From: Psychrobacter sp. 1044 | GTDB taxonomy: Bacteria > Pseudomonadota > Gammaproteobacteria > Pseudomonadales > Moraxellaceae | DNA: 64,000 bases | Reading direction: 5' to 3' | Assembly: GCF_904846525.1 (NCBI RefSeq) | Contig: NZ_CAJHAZ010000002.1 | Location: 1 to 64,000, forward strand | Shown here: in pieces, positions 36,256-42,800 of the stretch | Position numbering within the stretch: the stretch's first letter is position 1 | Layout: each line of letters begins with the position of its first letter | The notes under the pieces: generated by a model | Seen by the model: only the letters and a program-made list of their open reading frames with translations | Databases searched by the model: none | What the model was told of the DNA's origin: nothing | Translations under genes and position numbers: made by a program

Positions 36256-37461
36256 ATGGCTAAAATCATCAAGCCGCTAACAGATTCGCAGGTAAAACAA
36301 GCTAAACCACAAGACAAGCCTTATAAGCTAGCTGACGGCGGTCGCCTTTATTTGTATGTCAGTAAGTTGGGCACCAAGTCATGGCGCATGGATTATATCC
36401 GACCCATAGGTAAAAAAAGAGCCACTATCACATTGGGCCTTTATCCTGACGTTTCACTAGCCCAAGCCCGTGAGCAGCGCAAACAGATACGGACCATGTT
36501 AGCTGAAGGTGTTGATCCACAGCAGCAGAAAATTGATGATGAACGAGAGCAAGAGCTGCTATCCAATAATACATTTGCAGCGATAGCAGATGACTACATG
36601 AGTCGTAAGCGTAACGTAAGCCCTGCTACTATCATAAATAACAATAGACAGCTTAAACGACTGAATAAGTACATTGGTGATATGCCAATCACTGACATTA
36701 AGCCAATCGATGTGCTAAACGCTTGTAGGACGGCTGAAGCACAAGGTTACTATGAGACAGCGATTAAGATGCGAACCATTGCAAGCCAAGTTTTTAGGTA
36801 TGGCGTACAGACGGCAGTGTGCGAGCGTGATGTGACTCAAGATTTATCTGGTGCCTTACAAACACCGATCACCGTCCATCACCCAGCTATTATTGACCCA
36901 AAAGAACTAGGTATTTTGCTAAATGCTATTGATAGTTATGAAGGTAGTTTTGAGGTGCGCATAGCAATTACGCTTATGCCTATGCTTTTTGTTCGTAGTG
37001 GAGAATTGCGTTATGCACTGTGGGATGAGTTTGACCTTGAGGCTGGAACTTGGACTTTTACCCCTAGAAAGACGAAAAGACAAACTGGGGTATCTCTTAT
37101 TGTGCCTTTACCCGCACAAGCTATCAAGTTGATCCGAGAGTTATCATTACACGCTCGAAGTGAGTATCTATTTCCTGCTATTCATACTACTGTTAAGCCG
37201 ATGAGTGAAAATACGATGAATCAGGCATTGAAACGCCTTGGTTATGACGGCACCAAACAAACGGTTCATGGATTTAGGGCCACTGCTCGAACGCTGATTG
37301 TTGAGAAACTAAAATACCCTGAAAATTTGATTGAAATGCAGTTGGGCCACAATGTTAGGGACATGCATGGCAGAGCTTACAATAGGACCGTGTTTTTAGA
37401 TGAGCGCAAAATGATGATGCAAAAATGGGCTGACTATCTGGATAGCTTGAAATCTGATTAG
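36256..37461 (+). CDS. P4-type tyrosine integrase (DUF4102)
   Basis: A 401-residue site-specific recombinase. The N-terminal DUF4102 arm-binding domain (LTDSQVKQAKPQDKPYKLADGGRLYLYV, residues 7-34) is followed by a SAM-like core-binding domain and the catalytic domain with Arg247, His338, Arg341, His365 and Tyr375, all present, so the enzyme looks active. The 5' end faces the tRNA-Arg 3' end, the usual layout for P4-family integrases at tRNA genes. Downstream it converges on an ssrA 3'-end fragment and the end of a prophage late operon. It may belong to a separate element from that prophage. Confidence 0.93.
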   Translation: MAKIIKPLTDSQVKQAKPQDKPYKLADGGRLYLYVSKLGTKSWRMDYIRPIGKKRATITLGLYPDVSLAQAREQRKQIRTMLAEGVDPQQQKIDDEREQELLSNNTFAAIADDYMSRKRNVSPATIINNNRQLKRLNKYIGDMPITDIKPIDVLNACRTAEAQGYYETAIKMRTIASQVFRYGVQTAVCERDVTQDLSGALQTPITVHHPAIIDPKELGILLNAIDSYEGSFEVRIAITLMPMLFVRSGELRYALWDEFDLEAGTWTFTPRKTKRQTGVSLIVPLPAQAIKLIRELSLHARSEYLFPAIHTTVKPMSENTMNQALKRLGYDGTKQTVHGFRATARTLIVEKLKYPENLIEMQLGHNVRDMHGRAYNRTVFLDERKMMMQKWADYLDSLKSD

Positions 37462-37530
37462 TGGTACCGCCGTCAATGTCGGTACTAAAAGTGGTACCTA
37501 ATAAATGATTGAGCTAAATTTAGGCAAATA

Positions 37531-37565
37531 AAAAATCCGACCACATAAAATGATCGGGTTTTTAA
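37531..37565. terminator. Bidirectional terminator, integrase and ssrA-type
   Basis: AAAAATCCGA (37531-37540) pairs with TCGGGTTTTT (37554-37563; one G-T pair). Read on the plus strand it ends the integrase transcript; read on the minus strand it lies directly behind the ssrA 3'-end copy (37570), exactly where the native ssrA terminator would be. Confidence 0.75.
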
Positions 37566-37569
37566 TATT

Positions 37570-37596
37570 TGGTGGAGATGGCGGGAGTTGAACCCG
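37570..37596 (-). pseudogene. 3'-terminal fragment of tmRNA (ssrA), likely att core
   Basis: On the minus strand these 27 bases read CGGGTTCAACTCCCGCC followed by ATCTCCACCA, the T arm and acceptor/CCA end of bacterial tmRNA. The T loop TTCAACT is typical of tmRNA and not of ordinary tRNAs (TTCGA/TTCAA-A). Similarity stops abruptly at the T-stem 5' base, so only the 3' end is present, as left behind by phage integration at ssrA. The prophage lies on the high-coordinate side and a native-looking terminator on the other. Confidence 0.8.
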
Positions 37597-37600
37597 ATTA

Positions 37601-37712
37601 CATCAAACACTATCACACGCTATCAAATTCACTCTTAATAATATCAATGACTTACGATTATGCAATGTGATTAGATGTGATAGTTATTGATGGCAGGCTG
37701 TCAAGAATCATG
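37601..37712. repeat. Att-flanking repeats
   Basis: ACTATCACA (37609-37617) is inverted at TGTGATAGT (37676-37684), CTATCA recurs at 37619-37624, and TGTCAAG occurs twice (37699-37705, 37711-37717, the latter touching the endolysin stop). These sit between the ssrA fragment and the first prophage gene and may be integrase arm sites. Confidence 0.4.
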
Positions 37713-38294
37713 TCAAGCGTACTTACTATAAGCTTGTCTTAACTTCTCGTCATAGTTATTTTTAGCATAACCTTTGCCATTATAGCCTTTGGCAAAACCT
37801 GCCCAGTCATGACGTTGTAATTTATTTACTAAATTATTGACCTTGATATAACGAATCATAGCTTCTAATTGCTTCGCTTCACTTTCGTACATGTCATTGA
37901 TGAATGACTGTAGTGATGGGTAGCCTAGTGCATCCCAGTGATAGCCCATCACCTGACCGATGCCCCATGACACAGACTGCAATGCAATGTCACGGTTGTA
38001 GCTTATTGCAATGCGTAGCTTGTCATGCTGCTCACTATAGCGACCATAACCACCAGAAAGAGGATTGCAAATTCTTGGGTGCTTGGCCAAAATACGTAAA
38101 CGCCATGTAAACCACTTAATAGCGCCAAGCTGTTCCCAAAACTTATGACGTTCAAATAAGATGGCTGGTTCGCCAGTGCTGAAAAACCCACTTGACCGTG
38201 CTTCGACTTCGATAACTGCTTTTAGCGCTGCGTACTCGATGCCAGCAGTTTTGGCAGCCTCTGTAATTTGCTGCTCCGTTAATGTTTTGCTCAT
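37713..38294 (-). CDS. Endolysin, N-acetylmuramidase (DUF3380) type
   Basis: A 194-residue peptidoglycan hydrolase without a signal peptide, so it depends on the holin for release. The family blocks are visible: AALKAVIEVEARSSGFF with the likely catalytic Glu, PAILFERHKFW, SGGYGRYSEQHDKL, SWGIGQVMGYH and a C-terminal DWAGFAKGYNGKGYAKNNYDEKL. The start is ATG at 38294 with GGAGG in front; the frame continues upstream to 38477 but that part overlaps the holin and lacks a ribosome site. It is the last gene of the late operon, next to the attachment site. Confidence 0.9.
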   Translation of the reverse strand: MSKTLTEQQITEAAKTAGIEYAALKAVIEVEARSSGFFSTGEPAILFERHKFWEQLGAIKWFTWRLRILAKHPRICNPLSGGYGRYSEQHDKLRIAISYNRDIALQSVSWGIGQVMGYHWDALGYPSLQSFINDMYESEAKQLEAMIRYIKVNNLVNKLQRHDWAGFAKGYNGKGYAKNNYDEKLRQAYSKYA

Positions 38295-38313
38295 GCTTTC
38301 CTCCAGACGTAGA

Positions 38314-38333
38314 AAAGCCCCAAAAATGAGGCT
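38314..38333 (-). terminator. Hairpin between holin and endolysin genes
   Basis: AGCCCC (38315-38320) against GAGGCT (38328-38333), with TTTTCT following on the minus strand. One of the late-operon boundary hairpins. Confidence 0.5.
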
Positions 38334-38350
38334 ATGTTTAATACTAATTG

Positions 38351-38743
38351 TTATTTTCCAAATATCGCAAATGCGGCGTCTTTGACTTCTTTGATTACCT
38401 CGGCAATCGTCTTGCCCTGCCATAATGCGACTGCTTGATAAACGATACCTATCGCCAACATACCGAACACCGCCCAAACGAGCATGATTGCGCCTTGTGT
38501 CATCACGCTATAATCTTGATAGCCCATAAACTCAATATGCGCTGCCCCGCCGAATAGCGAGATTGTGACAGCGATAGTAAACTTAATTATCACTGACATA
38601 TTGACTTGTATCTTGCCATCTCTGCCGATGTCACCTGATAGCATCAATCCAAATATTGCACCAATCACTGCTGCAAAAACTTTAGGTAGCAATACCATCA
38701 GCTTTAGTATGATTAGCTCTAAAAACGGTGTGTTCTGCGGCAT
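38351..38743 (-). CDS. Putative holin
   Basis: A 130-residue inner-membrane protein with three hydrophobic segments at about 9-35, 49-68 and 81-108 and a charged C-terminal tail (KTIAEVIKEVKDA). Size, three-segment topology and position immediately before the endolysin fit a class I holin; no specific family is recognised. GAGGGGG precedes the ATG at 38743. The ribosome site belongs to a 24-base repeat shared with the region behind the tape measure. Confidence 0.7.
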   Translation of the reverse strand: MPQNTPFLELIILKLMVLLPKVFAAVIGAIFGLMLSGDIGRDGKIQVNMSVIIKFTIAVTISLFGGAAHIEFMGYQDYSVMTQGAIMLVWAVFGMLAIGIVYQAVALWQGKTIAEVIKEVKDAAFAIFGK

Positions 38744-38769
38744 AACGCCCCCTCAAATTTTAGATAATA

Positions 38770-38800
38770 AAAAAACCCTAACTATCTCTAGTTAAGGCTT
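38770..38800 (-). terminator. Terminator after the accessory gene
   Basis: TAACTA-TCTC-TAGTTA (38779-38794), extended by CC/GG pairs, followed on the minus strand by T7. It lies about 50 bases beyond the accessory gene stop and abuts the 24-base repeat. Confidence 0.65.
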
Positions 38801-38852
38801 GCTTATATGAATTACTAACTTAGATTTTTAGTACGTATTTACATAATTTAAA

Positions 38853-39638
38853 TCAATAGCTCTCAAGTAACTCTAAATAGTTCTTGCTCAGCAGCTCAGC
38901 TCCCACATCTGTCATGTGATTAATATCCATGCCAGAGTCTTTAAAGAAAACATCATCTCCTAGTTGCTTAGCCATTATAGATGGATCAAAAAAACGATCT
39001 CCAAGCTCATTTGCAATTACTGCTTGAGTTGAAGATAAAGATCTTCTTTGTTCAACCAGATAGTTTAATTTTTCGCTATACACACTTGGAGATATATGAC
39101 TTACCCAAAGAATTTTTTTATCTTTAGCAAGAAGTTTTATCTGATTCATGACTGTTTTTATTCGGGCCTCTGAACTATTAGAGCTTTGAATTTCATCAGG
39201 TTTGATATTAAGTAAAAGGTTTTTTTCGTAGAATGGAGCAAGCTCCTTGCTGTAATTCTCAATATCTCTTTTGAAAAATGTATTGACGTAAGTAGTTCTA
39301 TCTTTACGTACGTAGTAAAACTCCTTTCTAGTTGATATCTCAATCACAACATGCGTTGCTCTATTCCACCTATCCCTTTGCTGATCTAGTTCTTTTTGGA
39401 TATCTTCAAGCGTGTCACCTTTTAAGATTCTCTCAACCGTAAGGTCGGACACAGTATGTAGCTGGTTAATCGGATAATTATAAATACCTGCCAAGTGCCT
39501 AACAGTTTTTAGTGTCTGTTGAGGCGAGTGATAACGCTCAGGTAAAATTAGAGCGTGACATCCCTCCTTTCTCATAAACTGTGCTGGATCGTGAGTCCTA
39601 CATGTGCCGATAAACAATGGAGTAATATCTGTTGTCAT
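38853..39638 (-). CDS. Accessory prophage gene, possible SGNH/GSCFA-like hydrolase
   Basis: A 261-residue protein of uncertain family. An N-terminal FIGTCRTHDP could correspond to the nucleophile block of SGNH/GSCFA-like enzymes and the C-terminal FFKDSGMDINHMTDVGAELL to their D-x-x-H block; ILWVSHISPSVYSEKLNYLVE resembles the middle strand. The nucleophile Ser is replaced by Cys or Thr, so activity is doubtful. It lies between tape measure and holin, is AT-rich compared with neighbours, has its own terminator and is bracketed by a 24-base direct repeat. These are signs of an inserted accessory (moron) gene, perhaps for surface modification, which is inference. Confidence 0.6.
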   Translation of the reverse strand: MTTDITPLFIGTCRTHDPAQFMRKEGCHALILPERYHSPQQTLKTVRHLAGIYNYPINQLHTVSDLTVERILKGDTLEDIQKELDQQRDRWNRATHVVIEISTRKEFYYVRKDRTTYVNTFFKRDIENYSKELAPFYEKNLLLNIKPDEIQSSNSSEARIKTVMNQIKLLAKDKKILWVSHISPSVYSEKLNYLVEQRRSLSSTQAVIANELGDRFFDPSIMAKQLGDDVFFKDSGMDINHMTDVGAELLSKNYLELLESY

Positions 39639-39724
39639 TAAAAAAATCCTAAGAAGCTACAAATTAATTGAAATTTAATAAACTCTAACCGATTTATTGA
39701 ATTTTAACAACAAACTAATGTCAT

Positions 39725-39798
39725 TCATTGCTCCGAAACAATTCTAATCGCCAAACGCCATCGTTAAATATAAGCGTTGCTGTGTCGTTTGCATTGTC
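39725..39798 (-). pseudogene. Short gene remnant behind the tape measure
   Basis: A strong site (TGAGGAGAG) is followed by ATG at about 39795, but that frame stops after 16 codons. Shifted by one base, the same stretch reads NDTATLIFNDGVWRLELF and RSNE before a TGA, which looks like genuine coding sequence. A one-base deletion just after the ATG (ATGGCA to ATGCA) would explain this. Either a decayed 25-codon gene or a chance reading. Confidence 0.35.
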
Positions 39799-39819
39799 TC
39801 TCCTCAAATTTTAGATAAT

Positions 39820-39841
39820 AAAAAACCACTCGAGTGAGTGG
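39820..39841 (-). terminator. Terminator abutting the tape measure stop
   Basis: CCACTC-GAGT-GAGTGG (39826-39841) begins directly after the tape measure stop codon on the minus strand and is followed by T6. It leads straight into the 24-base repeat that carries the next ribosome site. Confidence 0.8.
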
Positions 39842-42800
39842 CTAGTAACCTGCGATTGCTTTACTGTCTTGTAATTCTTGCATCATGCGCTCAAACATAC
39901 CTGCTTGCGACTCAGATACACCTACATCTACTGACTTACTTCCTAGTATGAATTCCACCTTGTAAGTCTTAGCGCCAATAGTATTGTTACCTGTATCATA
40001 ATTTTGCGGTCTGTTTAGATTGCTAACAGCTTGTAGTGCTGAATCAGGCAGCTGGTTAAGACTGGCTTCGTACTTACTGCGCCTTGACTCATCAGTTCTT
40101 GCTTTCTCTGCAATCTCAAGCAAATACATTGATGCTGTTTTAAATTTACCTAAGTCAGCATTAGTTAATATTTGCCCATCTTTATAGCCCTGTAGCTCAC
40201 CAAAGTTGAGAGCGCCGCTATCCTTACCTGATTTTACGTATAACTTACGAGCTTCCTCGGCTGCTCGCTCTGCACTCAGTCCCGCCGATTTTAAAAAGTT
40301 TTCAACGCCTGTTTTTGATCCAAACTGATTGCCCTCTGCTGGCGCTTTCTCGGTGCCGTAAATCCGTAAATTTTTAAGCGCCTCATCACCACCAGCTACC
40401 GCTTGTGCTTCTTTAACCGCTTTAATCTTTGCTTGCAACTTATCGTAAGCGGATGACGCCTCGTTTGCAGCGCGTACCATGGCATTACCAGCACTGCCTG
40501 AGCTGCTAGATATGCCATCGTAAGCTGTACGAATGTTGTTGACTGACGTTGTTACTTTATCGTTTGCCGCCTTAGTCTGACCCATTTTTTCAAATGTGAC
40601 ACGACCCTGTTCATCGACGGCAATCATTACACCGCGCTCAGCTGCCATGCGCTTACTGACAGAATCAATGACACCACCATTGGCCGCAATATTAGCCTTT
40701 GCTGTTTTCTCAAACGATTCCTCTAGCTGCTGAGCTGTAGCTTGACCGTCTTTTTTAACGATGTTATAAGCATCGGTGTAAGCACCTGCATCTTTAGCTA
40801 GCTCCTCACGAGTCTTTAAACCAAGAAGTCCATAAGCCTCAGTTACACCATTGATACCATCTTTAAGTATGTCTGCCCGATTTTTAACGCCATCAAGACC
40901 ATCAGCAAGCTCCTTACCAGTGATCTTACCTTCCTTATAAAGCTCGTTCCACTTAACAATCAGGGCTTCAATTTCAACCGTATTACTGGCCTTATCGGAC
41001 ATTGCTGTCAATGAGTCGACGAGTGCACCACCTGCGTCATAACCTGCATTAGTTAAGTCATCAAAACCATCGACAAGCTCATTCAAGCCTTCACTAGATT
41101 TAATAAACTCTTTAGATAGACCAATACCAACCGCACCTGCCAATTCGTCAATCTGCTCTTTGGTGCGCGTACTTGCAATGGTAGATTTATCGAGCTGCGT
41201 GACTAATATACCGCCTGTTTCGGTTGCTTGTACTGCCAAACCTTCAAGAGAGGCTGTCCGTTGCAGTTCAGCAGTAACAATGCCATTAGTTTTCTTTATC
41301 TCCTCGGCTGCGTATTTAGCAAAAACTTCAATGTTTTGCTGTAGTTGCTTGTCAATATTTTCATACTGGGTTTTTGCGATATTGGCACCAAACTCTAACT
41401 GCCTGCCTGTTGCTAAACCCTGATTTCCCATTGCTTGAAGTGACAGCAAAATATCGTCAACAGCGCCTTTAGTATTAGCCTTATGTATGGCTTCTGATAA
41501 TGACAGCTCAATACTTTTACCACTTTCTTTAGCCTTTAAGGCAACCTCTGCAAAGCTCTCACCAACACCTAGATAGCCCTCCTGTATTTTCTTTGCAGAA
41601 ACAATGGCAACTTCACCCTCTTTACTAATCTCGGCTTGCAACCCTTTACTAGCTAAAAGCAATCGGTCGCTATCGCTAAGGATCATGTCGTTGGCTTTGA
41701 TTCTATCGCTAACCATTTTGACAAGCTGACCTTCAATTTGCTCGGCTGTGGCGTTGCCGTCCGAAATCATCTTGTCATAGGTTGCTTCCGAATCCGCCGC
41801 TATCTCTGCAAAGCGCTCCTTTGCTGTTTTGGCAGCATTAGTAATGGCTTGCGCCCCTGATGACTCCCAATTTAAAACATCCTGCTCAGCACTATCCCAA
41901 GTCTCCTTTGACTTTGTTTGCAGCTCATTAGCCATCTCTTTAAAACTGTCAGAGATACCGCCAAAAGTTATGCTTGCGGCAATGTTTGCCAAGTCCGACA
42001 TAGCGCCATACAGGCTAGCAACGACAAACCCAGCTGCAACTCCGATTGCGCTAAAACCATCCTTAATAAAGCCGATAAAAATATTCAAACCATGAAGTGC
42101 TGCAGTTATTAGTCCGACTTGCTCAGCCGCATCAGCAGAACCGCCAGCTATCGTGCTCACTAGGTTGCCAAAAGTGTCGTAAACACCCTTAATGCCCTTT
42201 GCGAGCTCAACAACCACTCCGACGGTATTCTGGAAAGCGCCTGTTAATGCAGCGATAAAACTAGGGTCTAAATCTTCAAGGTTATCGCCAATATAGCTTA
42301 TCGCCTCCGCAAGCTTGGATGTTTGATTGAGAGAACCGTCAATCTCACCAACGAAGTTAAATATTTGGTTTTTAACCACCTGCAAAGAGTTGCCAACCGT
42401 GGTTGGTAACGTGCCAAACTCATCGCTAATAGCCTGTGCTTGATCTCGAACCGCACCAATGACAACTTCAGATGTTAGTTTGCCATCACCAGCCATCGCT
42501 CGCAATTCTCCGCGAGTCACACCAAGACCGTCAGCCATAGCTTTAGCTAAGCGTGGTGCTTGCTCCATGATTGAGTTAAATTCTTCCCCGCGTACGACGC
42601 CTGATTGTAAGCCCTGTATCAACTGAATGATTGCAGCATCAGCACTGGCAGCACTACCACCTGACAGCTTAATGGCCTCGTTGATGGTCTGTGTGACGCT
42701 CAGTACCTGCTTTTGTGATAGATTCATAGACTCAGCTGAAGCTGATATTTTGGCAAACAACTCACCTGTTGACTCAACGCTACTAAACGTCTCGTTAGCA

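Larger units (their letters stand above)
38751..39825. repeat. 24-base direct repeats flanking the accessory cassette
   Basis: Identical 24-base copies beginning CCTCAAATTTTAG and ending TAATAAAAAA lie at 38751-38774 and 39802-39825. On the minus strand each is the T-tract of a terminator followed by a Shine-Dalgarno (TTTGAGG). They bracket the 38853-39638 gene and a short gene remnant, defining a roughly 1.05-kb cassette. Looser copies occur at 45371 and 55371. Confidence 0.85.

Noticed and set aside
38295..38477. N-terminal extension of the endolysin frame
   Set aside because: Basic, unprotein-like, overlaps the holin gene and the hairpin; a strong ribosome site supports ATG at 38294 instead.
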